DNA from: Lamprocystis purpurea DSM 4197
Lineage (GTDB): Bacteria > Pseudomonadota > Gammaproteobacteria > Chromatiales > Chromatiaceae
Direction: 5' to 3'
Length of the DNA: 41,904 nt
NCBI RefSeq assembly: GCF_000379525.1
Contig: NZ_KB902386.1
Span: forward strand, 31,746-73,649
Positions within the stretch are counted from its first letter, which is position 1, and each line of letters begins with the position of its first letter. Position numbers and translations under genes: made by a program. Shown here piece after piece: positions 25,222 to 32,374 of the stretch. Under the pieces are notes generated by a model. It did not search any database. It was given only the letters and a program-made list of their open reading frames with translations, and was not told where the DNA came from.

Positions 25222-25875
25222 CTATAGACAGGCCAATTTCTCCCGGATGCGCCGGAAAGTCCCCAGCGCGCGGCGGTGGAGCTTCTCCTTGCCCTCGAAG
25301 CTTTCATCCAGCTCCCGGGCCATCTGTTCGACCTCGGCGAAAATGCCATCGCCGAGCCCGTTGACCTCCTGCTCCAGGGTCCCCGGCGTGTCGGCCGGGG
25401 CAATCTGAACCAACTGGAAGCCGAAGCGCAGACGGCCGCCGACCACCGTGGCCGGCTCGATCGCCCGCCGGATCGGCGCCTCCCAGGCCGGAAGGCTGGA
25501 GATCCACGCCTCCAAGGCCTGGTCGTACTCGGACAGGAAGGTCTGGGTCTGCGCATCAAACGCGGCCTTCACCGTCTCCAGCTTGTCCGCCAAGGACTCG
25601 GCATGACAGTTGGGCACCGCAAACCCGCCAAGAAAGCGGGTTCCGATGTGCAGGCAGGCCCGTTCACCGACCTTCTTCAGCCGGTGGAACTCCTTCAGCG
25701 CATCCGGGTTGCAGATACGTTTCGACCCCAACGAAACGAGGTCCTCCGGTGGGATCTCGGTCCCGAGCTTCAGGTCCTCCGGCCGGAGCTTCTTCCGCCC
25801 TGACCAGATGTTCACGCCCAGCACCACCAGCGTGATCTGGTCCGTGATGCGATGGATGCGGTGGATGTCTTGCAC
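25222..25875 (-). CDS. DUF3150-family protein
   Basis: A 217-aa protein resembling DUF3150, which travels with CobS-like AAA ATPases on plasmids and ICEs. Visible features: VQDIHRIHRITDQITLVVLGVNIWSGRKKLRPEDL at the start and a helical, coiled-coil-prone second half. The GTG at 25875 is preferred since AAGGAG stands 7 nt before it; a longer frame would overlap the preceding gene's end and lacks a good site. Function unknown; the context suggests a co-factor of the neighbouring ATPase-VWA pair. Confidence 0.75.
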   Translation of the reverse strand: MQDIHRIHRITDQITLVVLGVNIWSGRKKLRPEDLKLGTEIPPEDLVSLGSKRICNPDALKEFHRLKKVGERACLHIGTRFLGGFAVPNCHAESLADKLETVKAAFDAQTQTFLSEYDQALEAWISSLPAWEAPIRRAIEPATVVGGRLRFGFQLVQIAPADTPGTLEQEVNGLGDGIFAEVEQMARELDESFEGKEKLHRRALGTFRRIREKLACL

Positions 25876-25963
25876 GGTTTGTCTCCTTGCCAAACTGGGC
25901 ACAAGCAACCGCCTGGCGGCGACCACCGGCGCCGCGGTTGGCGGTTGGATTTGGACGATGGGT

Positions 25964-26341
25964 TTAGAAGTAGAAGCCGTCTTCATCCCCGCCCAGGAAG
26001 GCAGCGATGTCGATGGTTGGCTTCTTCCGTTTCCTCGGTGAGGGCTGCGGCGCTGGCGGGCGCTCGGGTGCCGGCGGTTGACTGCGCGGCAGCGGTCTGA
26101 CCTCCCCGGCAGGGTTGATCAGGCGCCGCCCAACGGGCTGATAGCCCTTCTTCATCTTCGCAGTGCGACGCTGCTGGATCGTCGCCAAGGTTAGACCAAG
26201 CTGGTGTTGCACCAGCCGGCCGGCTTTCCCCCAGCGAACTTCGTAAACCCCGGAACCGCTGCCCATCTCGGCGTAGCCCCACTCCTTGGCCGATCCATCC
26301 GGATGGGTGAAACGGAACAACTCGTAGGTCTTGCCGTTCAC
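25964..26341 (-). CDS. WGR-domain protein with acidic-aromatic tip
   Basis: A 125-aa protein. Residues ~1-75 form a WGR-type domain (YELFRFTHPDGSAKEWGYAEM...VYEVRWGKAGRLVQHQ), a fold that binds nucleic acids in PARPs and bacterial regulators. A Pro/Arg-rich linker leads to TIDIAAFLGGDEDGFYF, an SSB-like C-terminal tip. Its ATG overlaps the AAA ATPase stop (ATGA), so the two are coupled. A DNA-binding adaptor for the ATPase is a reasonable inference. Confidence 0.8.
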   Translation of the reverse strand: MNGKTYELFRFTHPDGSAKEWGYAEMGSGSGVYEVRWGKAGRLVQHQLGLTLATIQQRRTAKMKKGYQPVGRRLINPAGEVRPLPRSQPPAPERPPAPQPSPRKRKKPTIDIAAFLGGDEDGFYF

Positions 26342-27294
26342 GGCTGCGACCCATCCCAGTAGTCGCCAAAGACGTCGGCCGCGATCCGGTGGATCGCCTC
26401 CTGCTGCTCTGGTTCCGCCCGTGCGGTGAGGGCCTGGGTCAAGGCGTACGCGAAGACCTGCGGAGCGCCCTTGAAGGTCAACGAGAGACCCGCCCAGCGG
26501 ACCAGGGTCCGCGTACTCATGGTGACTGTCAGCTCCGCCCCACCCTCCCGGGTGCCGACGAACAAGCGCCGAATCTCACCGGCCACAGCGATCATCTTCT
26601 CGGCGATCAGGTCCGGCAGCCGCGGGACCTGGGTCTGGATGATGGCTTTCTCGATTGCGGGCTCGGGGTAGTCGACTTGGACCACCCGGAAGCGGTCCAT
26701 GAACGCGAGGTTCTGGCGCAACACCCCCTGGTAGAGGCCGGTGCCGTCCCCCGCGCCCACCGAGTTACCGGTGGCGAACACCCGGAACTTCGGATGCGGT
26801 CGGATCACCTCCCCACCGTTCTCGGCGATCACCAGGGGCTGGCCCTCGATGATGTCGTTCAAGCCCGCCAGTTCCGCCGGGTCCATCAGGTCGCTCTCAT
26901 TTAAGATCAGCAGGTGCCCATCCCGGGCGGCCACGGCCAGGGGGCCGTAGATGAACTTGGTCTCGCCTTGGACCAGGATGAACTGGCCGAGCAGGGCGTG
27001 CAGTTCCATGCGACCGTGGCAGGTCACCGACTGCACGGGCCAGAAAATCCGGCTGGCGACCTGCATCACCAGGCTGGTCTTGCCGGACCCGGTGGGGCCG
27101 GTCAGGAACAGCCCGTCCCCCGCGGGATCGCGCAGAAAGGCCAACACGTCGCGCAGGACCGCATTGCGGAACACATAGGGCTTGCGCACCGGGATGTGCG
27201 GATGGGACTCGTCGCTGAAGCCGAGGACTTCCAGCCCGGCGCGGGCCTGGACGCCGAAGGTGGTCGCGACATCAAAGCGTTGGTAGGGACTCAT
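26338..27294 (-). CDS. MoxR/CobS-like AAA+ ATPase
   Basis: A 318-aa AAA+ protein: Walker A GPTGSGKT (66-73), Walker B-like HLLILNESDLMDP (near 127-139, with N132-E133 in place of D-E), and sensor region VFATGNSVG. The overall pattern is that of CobS/MoxR ATPases, which act with a VWA partner encoded nearby; the CobT-like VWA gene lies three genes downstream. The ATG at 27294 follows AGGAGACCACC and leader copy F. These pairs on ICEs and plasmids have no settled function; placement among ssb, bet and exonuclease genes suggests a DNA-remodelling role. Confidence 0.87.
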   Translation of the reverse strand: MSPYQRFDVATTFGVQARAGLEVLGFSDESHPHIPVRKPYVFRNAVLRDVLAFLRDPAGDGLFLTGPTGSGKTSLVMQVASRIFWPVQSVTCHGRMELHALLGQFILVQGETKFIYGPLAVAARDGHLLILNESDLMDPAELAGLNDIIEGQPLVIAENGGEVIRPHPKFRVFATGNSVGAGDGTGLYQGVLRQNLAFMDRFRVVQVDYPEPAIEKAIIQTQVPRLPDLIAEKMIAVAGEIRRLFVGTREGGAELTVTMSTRTLVRWAGLSLTFKGAPQVFAYALTQALTARAEPEQQEAIHRIAADVFGDYWDGSQP

Positions 27295-27371
27295 GGTGGT
27301 CTCCTGGGTCGGTTGCGGAACCGGAGGAGACGCACGCCTCCCGGTGGGGGAGAACAGGTCTCCCCGGGGGG
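27295..27371 (-). promoter_or_regulatory. Leader copy F (AAA ATPase gene)
   Basis: CCCC-CC-GGGGAGACCTGTTCTCCCC-CACC-GGGAGGCGTGCGTCTCCTCC in sense. GTCTCCT in the last block is exactly complementary to AGGAGAC of the ribosome-binding site, extended by GTG/CAC after a one-base bulge. Confidence 0.75.
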
Positions 27372-27436
27372 TCGGTGTGGGCACGCGGTGCCCAGGGTCG
27401 TTCGTGCCGGGTCAGTGGCACGGGTCCGTTGCTGCC

Positions 27437-28456
27437 TTAGAAGAAGCAGCCCTGCTCATCCTGCGCTGCCTGGCGGACGGCTTCGACCTGGGCTCCGTCG
27501 AACGGAACCTGGGCCTTCTCCTCTTTCAGCACGGTCACCTTGACGCGCTCCGACGGGGCGCCCCGATAGGTCTCCAGCACCGCCGGATCGAGATCAGGGA
27601 CCCGCTCGGCCAAGGCGTCCTTGTAGGCAATCAGTCCGCGCTGGGAATAGCGTAGGACTTTGATGCCAGCCGTCTCGGCCAGCAAAAAGTCGCCCATCAT
27701 GGCGACCAGGGCCTCCTCGATGACCTCCATGCTGGCCTTCAGCGTCTTGACCTGATGGTCGAGATCCGCCTTGGCGGCCGTCGCCTTGCGGTACTCCGCC
27801 GCCCGCACGGTCCAGGTTTCCAAGTCCTTGTCCTTAGGTGTGTAAAGGTCCCGTTCCGGATCTCTGGGCGGTTCCTTCTTGTTCTGGATCTGGTCCCAGA
27901 ACGCCAGACACCCCGGCACGAGCGTCTCGGCGATGAAGGCATCATCGCGCTCGACCGCAAACTCGACCATGGCGCCGGGTCCGTAGTAGAACACCAACCA
28001 GCCCAGCGTCTGGCCGGACACATAGAGTTGGGTCTGGACCTGCGGGTAGTAGAGCTTGAAGGCGGTCGACTCCCGCCCGAGATTCAGCACCTCGGTGTAG
28101 ACCTGCTGGCACGACACCTTCAACTCGACCGGGCGGCCGTCGTCGTCGATGCCGTCAAAGGACGCCCGGATCAGCGGTTGTTCCTCAGACTCGCCGCAGA
28201 GGGGCAACAACAGCGTGTCGTGCTGTTGCTCGAACGCCCAGCGCACGGCATCCTCGCCGCCGGTGCCCTTGGTGCGGAACCAGTCGCTTGAGAGCTCCGC
28301 TTCCAGGCGCACCAGCCCGGTCTTTTCGGCCCATAAACGCCATGGCGTTTTGTAGGGCGACAGGCCAAGCAGGATGGCGACATCCGAGGCGGACACACCG
28401 CCGGCCCGCCACGCCAACCATGCGGGTGTGCGCTGAGGTAGATCGATCACGTTCAT
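27437..28456 (-). CDS. YqaJ-family recombination exonuclease
   Basis: A 339-aa protein of the lambda-exonuclease/YqaJ nuclease fold. Seen: RTPAWLAWRAGGVSASDVAILLG at the start, the catalytic-type segments RASFDGIDDDGRPVELKVS (acidic residue plus E-x-K), and YYPQVQTQLYVSG typical of YqaJ. Such nucleases resect DNA ends to 3' single strands for a Bet/RecT annealase, which is encoded directly upstream. The C-terminal ~120 residues are helical and end in QDEQGCFF, an acidic-aromatic tip. The ATG at 28456 follows leader copy G and AGGAGCACC. Confidence 0.88.
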   Translation of the reverse strand: MNVIDLPQRTPAWLAWRAGGVSASDVAILLGLSPYKTPWRLWAEKTGLVRLEAELSSDWFRTKGTGGEDAVRWAFEQQHDTLLLPLCGESEEQPLIRASFDGIDDDGRPVELKVSCQQVYTEVLNLGRESTAFKLYYPQVQTQLYVSGQTLGWLVFYYGPGAMVEFAVERDDAFIAETLVPGCLAFWDQIQNKKEPPRDPERDLYTPKDKDLETWTVRAAEYRKATAAKADLDHQVKTLKASMEVIEEALVAMMGDFLLAETAGIKVLRYSQRGLIAYKDALAERVPDLDPAVLETYRGAPSERVKVTVLKEEKAQVPFDGAQVEAVRQAAQDEQGCFF

Positions 28457-28522
28457 CAGTCGGTGCTCCTATCAACAGGTAGGGCACCAGGCCCCTAGGG
28501 GACGCGGATGCCCCGTGGTGGG
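28457..28522 (-). promoter_or_regulatory. Leader copy G (YqaJ exonuclease gene)
   Basis: CCCACCACGGGGCATCCGCG then TCCCC-TA-GGGGCCTGGTGCCC in sense. The last block reads GGTGCCCT and the ribosome-binding region AGGAGCACC: eight pairs with one bulged A. Both partners differ from copies A and H in a matching way. Confidence 0.7.
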
Positions 28523-28562
28523 TCGGTGTCCGACCGCCGTCCATGGCGGTCTGACGTGCCGT

Positions 28563-29582
28563 TCAGGCGGCCTGTGCCTGAGCCTCCTTGACGGCGACTG
28601 CAGCCGCCGTGGTCAGCGCTTGGAGGGCCAGGACCAGATGGTCACCGGTGAAGCGCGACCGCGCGTACTCTTCGGCCTGGCCCCACGCCTTTGTGGTGGT
28701 GGCCCGTGCAACCAGCTTGTTGATCTGTGCCTGGGCAGCCTCATCAATGGCCGCGGTCTTGGCCTGGTCGGTCCGGGGGACCGTCTCAGTCGCCGGTTGG
28801 TCACCAGGCGCTGACACCGTCCCCGCAGTCTCTTGAACGGTTGGTACCGTGGCCTGGGCCGTGACCGGCGTGCGCTCGATGACGGACGCCATGGGGACCG
28901 AGTCCACCTCGATCACCTTCCCGGCCATTTCCTCGGCGGTGTACTCCCCGGCCTCCTCCGGAAAGGCCGCCCGCAGCGAGGCGGCTTTCGCGCACTTCAG
29001 CAGTTGCCCGCGCGGACGCTTCTGCCACATCTCATTCGGGATCGGGGACTTGCCCTGACGTGCATAGGCTTCCTCCCAGAAGACCATTTCCGAGAAGGGA
29101 CAGCGATTCCCGTTCACCAGGCGGTAAACGGTGACTTCGGCCCACTCCGGAAAGGTCACGGTCGCCTGCGCCTCGACCCATTGCTCATTGCGTTTCACCG
29201 AGCCGGTAAAGGTCTTGGTTTGATCCGGACCAAACTTCGGCGAATCCAGCCCCGCCCAGAGTCCGGTCCGCGCCGCCGTAATTTGCACTTCGGCGATACC
29301 CGGCCAGACCGTCTCCACGTACCGTCGCAGCGCGCTCGACCACATCGGCACCACGTGGACCGGACGCTTCATGATGTCCAAGCCGCGGGCCTGGCAATAG
29401 CGGACCGCCAGGACGATGCCTTCGGAGGTGGCCGCCGATGGGAAAATACTGTCGGTGAGCACCGCCCAGGTACTTGGGTCAAGACCGATCTCCGCCAGGA
29501 CAGCGGCGGCCACCGGGATGCGGCACGGCACCGCACCGGTGCACGGGACGACCGCTAATGCGTTCTTCTTGGTTGTTGCCAT
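28563..29582 (-). CDS. bet: Bet/RecT-family single-strand annealing protein
   Basis: A 339-aa annealase. The N-terminal ~200 residues show the Bet/RecT pattern: ILAVRYCQARGLDIMKRPVHVVPMW-like helix, then YVETVWPGIAEVQITAARTGLWAG and LLKCAKAASLRAAFPEEAGEYTAEEM, a Bet signature. Such proteins anneal complementary single strands and pair with the YqaJ exonuclease encoded next. The C-terminal ~110 residues are Ala/Thr/Val-rich. The ATG at 29582 is chosen since GGAGACACACC precedes it directly; a start 12 codons earlier would lie in leader copy H. Two-component recombination of this kind promotes mosaic evolution of SXT-like elements. Confidence 0.88.
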   Translation of the reverse strand: MATTKKNALAVVPCTGAVPCRIPVAAAVLAEIGLDPSTWAVLTDSIFPSAATSEGIVLAVRYCQARGLDIMKRPVHVVPMWSSALRRYVETVWPGIAEVQITAARTGLWAGLDSPKFGPDQTKTFTGSVKRNEQWVEAQATVTFPEWAEVTVYRLVNGNRCPFSEMVFWEEAYARQGKSPIPNEMWQKRPRGQLLKCAKAASLRAAFPEEAGEYTAEEMAGKVIEVDSVPMASVIERTPVTAQATVPTVQETAGTVSAPGDQPATETVPRTDQAKTAAIDEAAQAQINKLVARATTTKAWGQAEEYARSRFTGDHLVLALQALTTAAAVAVKEAQAQAA

Positions 29583-29651
29583 GGTGTGTCTCCGAGGGTT
29601 GATGACCCAGGGAGACACACCACTCCCCAGGGGAGTGACATGCTCCCCAGG
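29583..29651 (-). promoter_or_regulatory. Leader copy H (bet): strongest anti-Shine-Dalgarno pairing
   Basis: GGGGAGCATGTCACTCCCC-TG-GGGGAGTGGTGTGTCTCCC in sense. GGTGTGTCTCC is perfectly complementary over 11 nt to GGAGACACACC, the ribosome-binding site plus spacer up to the ATG. The outermost C-block is weak here. Confidence 0.8.
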
Positions 29652-29680
29652 TAATGGCTTGAATGCCGGCAGCGCCGACG

Positions 29681-29857
29681 TTAGCTTCTGGCGTTGCGCC
29701 GACGCAGGTAGGTTGGAACGTCGTATTCAGGTCCCCAGTCGCAGGTAGGCGCACGTGTCGACGGCACGGACGGCTGCGCGGCGCGACTGACAAACGACCG
29801 TCGCCAAAGGACAGCGGCGGCAACGCCGCAGCCGAAAGCGATCAATAGATCAATCAT
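29681..29857 (-). CDS. Small 58-aa single-pass membrane protein
   Basis: ATG 29857 opens MIDLLIAFGCGVAAAVLWRRSFVSRAAQ..., ending DWGPEYDVPTYLRRRNARS. One N-terminal transmembrane helix (residues ~3-18) is followed by WRR and a basic, Pro-rich cytoplasmic tail. GAGGAGACC precedes the start at 8-9 nt and leader copy I lies upstream, like the recognised genes of this operon. No homologue is recognised. Located between ssb and bet. Confidence 0.7.
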   Translation of the reverse strand: MIDLLIAFGCGVAAAVLWRRSFVSRAAQPSVPSTRAPTCDWGPEYDVPTYLRRRNARS

Positions 29858-29930
29858 GATACTGGTCTCCTCGATTCGATGAACCCGAGGAGAAAAACGC
29901 CCCCGAGTGGGAGAGCAGGTCTCCCCGGGG
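29858..29930 (-). promoter_or_regulatory. Leader copy I (58-aa membrane protein gene)
   Basis: CCCC-GGGGAGACCTGCTCTCCC-ACTC-GGGGGCGTTTTTCTCCTCGG in sense. TCTCCTCG of the last block is perfectly complementary over 8 nt to CGAGGAGA, which contains the ribosome-binding site. Confidence 0.75.
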
Positions 29931-29950
29931 AATTGGATGAAAACGGATTC

Positions 29951-30424
29951 CTAGAACGGGATATCATCATCAAACGGCATACCACCACCCTGGTCTGGCG
30001 GGGGCGGCTCGTTCCGCGCAGCCGGGCGCTGCTGCGTCCCTGCCCTATTCGTTGACTGAGCCTCGGACTCGCTGGCCGGGCGGCCATCGAGCATTTGCAT
30101 GGTCCCACGCATGCTGACGATGACCTCCGTGGTATAGCGATCCTGACCCTCCTTATCCTGCCATTTCTTGGTGCGCAACTGCCCTTCCACGTAGATCTTT
30201 GAACCCTTGTGGAGGTATTGTTTGACGATCTCGGCCAACTTGCCGAAGAACACCACGCGATGCCATTCGGTGCGTTCCTGGGTCTCGCCGGTCGTCTTAT
30301 CCTTCCAGGATTCACTGGTCGCGAGACTCACATTGGCGACGGCGTCGCCACTCTGCATGTAGCGCACATCCGGTTCAGCGCCGAGATGACCGATCAGGAT
30401 GACTTTGTTCACGCCTCTGGACAT
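29951..30424 (-). CDS. ssb: Single-stranded DNA-binding protein
   Basis: A 157-aa SSB: OB fold over residues ~1-112 ([38 protein letters not shown]... through [26 protein letters not shown]), a Gln/Pro-rich linker, and the classical acidic tip [11 protein letters not shown]. Element-encoded SSBs coat the transferred strand and recruit partners through the tip. Start ATG 30424 is supported by AGGAGG, which lies in a small hairpin in leader copy J. It is the first recognised gene of a nine-gene run that ends at the VWA gene. Confidence 0.96.
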   Translation of the reverse strand: MSRGVNKVILIGHLGAEPDVRYMQSGDAVANVSLATSESWKDKTTGETQERTEWHRVVFFGKLAEIVKQYLHKGSKIYVEGQLRTKKWQDKEGQDRYTTEVIVSMRGTMQMLDGRPASESEAQSTNRAGTQQRPAARNEPPPPDQGGGMPFDDDIPF

Positions 30425-30484
30425 GATTCCCTCCTGGGAATACAGGGGCGCAACGCCCCGCAGGGGCGCTGTGCCCCGGTGGGG
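30425..30484 (-). promoter_or_regulatory. Leader copy J (ssb)
   Basis: CCCC-ACC-GGGGCACAGCGCCCC-TGC-GGGGCGTTGCGCCCC in sense. The ribosome-binding AGGAGG sits in a separate perfect hairpin, ATTCCC-AGGA-GGGAAT, which can hide it; the last C-block is less complementary to it than in other copies. Confidence 0.7.
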
Positions 30485-30508
30485 TGGGTCGATGGGGTAT
30501 TGGGTTTG

Positions 30509-30565
30509 GCTGTTCTTGTAAAGCGCTCAGCTGGCGCTATGCGCGTCTCCACCATAGGAGACACG
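30509..30565 (-). promoter_or_regulatory. Two-hairpin upstream element, copy 2 (candidate promoter/operator)
   Basis: 30509-30536 matches 22724-22751 at 23 of 28 positions and contains stem AGCGC/GCGCT. Eight bp further is CGCGTCTCC-ACCATA-GGAGACACG, a 9-bp stem with one wobble. Same order, spacing and loop as copy 1, and again about 20 bp before a leader (copy J, ssb). No standard -35/-10 pair is clear, so an activator-dependent promoter or RNA element is possible. Confidence 0.6.
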
Positions 30566-30818
30566 ACAATCCGACTGTCCATTGCGGACCACGGGCACGC
30601 AGCTGCGTGAGGATCGCAAGGGACAGGGGAAAGCAGGTTTCAGGAGCACGGCGAAGGCGCCGGCTCATACCAGCGGGGGGATCTTGGGGACGACGGTTAC
30701 GTGCCGAGCACGTTGGCGCTGGTTGGGTCGCATAGCGAGTGGCGCGGAGAAAAACAGCAGCGCGCCGGAATACTTCGGGATGAGACTCGTTGATGGCTTG
30801 CTCTTCCGGGGTCCACAT
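30537..30818 (-). CDS. Doubtful 93-aa open frame upstream of ssb
   Basis: MWTPEEQAINESHPEVFRRAAVFLRATRYATQP... then an Arg-rich end. The N-terminal 30 residues look protein-like, but the rest is low in structure and the 3' part runs through the two-hairpin upstream element. Another frame is also open here. The 30485-31033 gap otherwise holds only the upstream element and no recognised gene. Confidence 0.25.
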   Translation of the reverse strand: MWTPEEQAINESHPEVFRRAAVFLRATRYATQPAPTCSARNRRPQDPPAGMSRRLRRAPETCFPLSLAILTQLRARGPQWTVGLSCLLWWRRA

Positions 30819-31033
30819 CGCCCCGGGCGGCCAGCTACCGCATAATCCGCGTTGTAGCGCATTTCAAAGGCGGTTGCAAGCGTCGGCCAGCGCATTTTCC
30901 TGGCCACTACCGGCGTCGCCAATGGCTTCCCGCAAAGCCCACATTTTTGCGAACCTTCAGCGGCTTACCAGCGGCCCGAAGGTGGCCTACCGTGGCAGTA
31001 CCCGAACCGTTCACCACCACGCGGACCCACACC

Positions 31034-31714
31034 ATGGCCGAACCCCGCCGTTCGAAACGACCGCTCCAGGACTCCCGCTTCAGCCGCCCGGTCTTTGAGG
31101 AGACCATCACCATCCACTCCTCCCACGCGCAACGCATCCTGGATCGTGGCTACTACCGCGTCGCGGCGGCCCTCTACGCCATCGACGTGGTGCTGCGCAT
31201 CATCGGCGATCACGACGAGATGGATGCCGTGGAGACGCTGGTTGACGGGCACATTCAGGCCTTCGCAACGACCATGGAACAGGAACGCCAGCGCTTGTTG
31301 ATGCTGCGCGAGCAAAGCGGCATCACCCGCCACGTGAAATACACGCGCCCGGTCACCCTCAAGATCCAAATCTCATCACCCCAGATGGCACAGTACACCG
31401 TCCTCATCCAGGTGCTCGACCGCCTGATGATGGAGATCGATTCACTGTGGATGAACGCCGTGCTGACCAGCAAGCAGAAGGCCCTGGCCGGCTATACGTG
31501 GCGGGTGGCGTTACTGCGCATCGGCCGTGAGATCATGACCCTGGAGCGGCGCGCCCGCGACGCGGCAGCACGCGACGGGAAGGCCGACGAAGTCGCCGCG
31601 GCGACCGCGGCGACCGCGGATACGGACGTCGTGGTCGAGCACGACGCCGCGGACACCCCGGCGGCGGCAAGCGCCGACCCCGAAGCTACCCCCGCCCCGC
31701 GATTCCCTGACTGA
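31034..31714 (+). CDS. AcaB/DUF1845-like ICE protein (PFL_4669 type)
   Basis: A 226-aa protein, the only plus-strand gene in the right half. Pattern: ITIHSSHAQRILDRGYY ... LKIQISSPQMAQYTVLIQVLDRLMMEIDSLWMNAVLTSKQKALAGYTWRVALLRIGREIMTLERRARD, then an acidic Ala-rich tail. It resembles the PFL_4669/DUF1845 group of ICE proteins, which includes AcaB, a transcription activator of IncA/C transfer genes. The ATG at 31034 follows a less likely upstream start; the ~29 extra residues lack the family pattern. It is divergent from ssb and its end overlaps the convergent DUF2726 gene by 29 bp. A regulator of conjugation is plausible. Confidence 0.5.
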   Translation: MAEPRRSKRPLQDSRFSRPVFEETITIHSSHAQRILDRGYYRVAAALYAIDVVLRIIGDHDEMDAVETLVDGHIQAFATTMEQERQRLLMLREQSGITRHVKYTRPVTLKIQISSPQMAQYTVLIQVLDRLMMEIDSLWMNAVLTSKQKALAGYTWRVALLRIGREIMTLERRARDAAARDGKADEVAAATAATADTDVVVEHDAADTPAAASADPEATPAPRFPD

Positions 31715-32216
31715 TCCGCGCCGCCAGTTCCCGCCGCTGATAGTTCCGGCCCGCCTTCACCCGGATCAGGGGCACGCGGGCCTGGGCAAAGGCCCGATCC
31801 ACGAAAGCGTCCCGCGCGCGTCTGTCCTGGCGGTCATGGGTCCTGTCGTCGAGTTCCAGGGCGGCGGCGATGACTCCGGTGACGCGATCCACCAGGACAT
31901 AGTCCACATGCTTGGAGGACACCTTGCTGAAGGCGCGCCACCAGGCCCGCCGGTTTGCGGTCTGCTTGGGACTGAGCACGTCCGCGATCCGCACTTTGGC
32001 GAAAATCCGGAACTCCGACCCGACCGTTTCTTCAAGGACGCGGAAAAACGCCCACTCCGCGGGTGAAAACAGCCGTTCCTTGCGCTCGTACCGGGGCGGA
32101 GCCACCAGCCGCGCCGCCACGATGATCAGCAGCACCAGCACGGCCGCGCTGGCGAGCAGCGCAACCGGTGGCAGTGCCGTCAGTTGGCGGAGTTGCGAGA
32201 GGACATCGTGAGGCAT
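31686..32216 (-). CDS. DUF2726-domain protein with N-terminal membrane anchor
   Basis: A 176-aa protein. A transmembrane helix (VALLASAAVLVLLIIVAARLV, near 18-38) is followed by a DUF2726 domain: LFSPAEWAFFRVLEETVGSEFRIFAKVRIADVL, SSKHVDYVLVDRVTGVIAAALELDDRTH and VPLIRVKAGRNY. DUF2726 is a restriction-endonuclease-like fold often linked to DNA processing; the ELDD segment and downstream basic residues fit that. It is followed by no close gene and ends overlapping the AcaB-like gene convergently. A TTATCCACA lies just upstream of its start. Confidence 0.82.
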   Translation of the reverse strand: MPHDVLSQLRQLTALPPVALLASAAVLVLLIIVAARLVAPPRYERKERLFSPAEWAFFRVLEETVGSEFRIFAKVRIADVLSPKQTANRRAWWRAFSKVSSKHVDYVLVDRVTGVIAAALELDDRTHDRQDRRARDAFVDRAFAQARVPLIRVKAGRNYQRRELAARISQGIAGRG

Positions 32217-32374
32217 CAGTTATCCACAAAAACGGTGCATCAATGGCGTGATCAGCGACGCCTGCCAGGCAGCATTGACAGCGTTTCCAATCGCTTGCCA
32301 CACGTCAGGGAGCGGTGGTCACGCGGTGCTCAGGGCCCTTGGTGTCGCTCCTTGGCCGCAGTGCGGAAGTGGGC

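Noticed and set aside
32220-32228. A perfect DnaA box (TTATCCACA) upstream of the DUF2726 gene, suggesting a second origin.
   Set aside because: It is isolated, with no iterons, AT-rich melting region or initiator gene nearby; one 9-bp match is expected by chance or may be regulatory.
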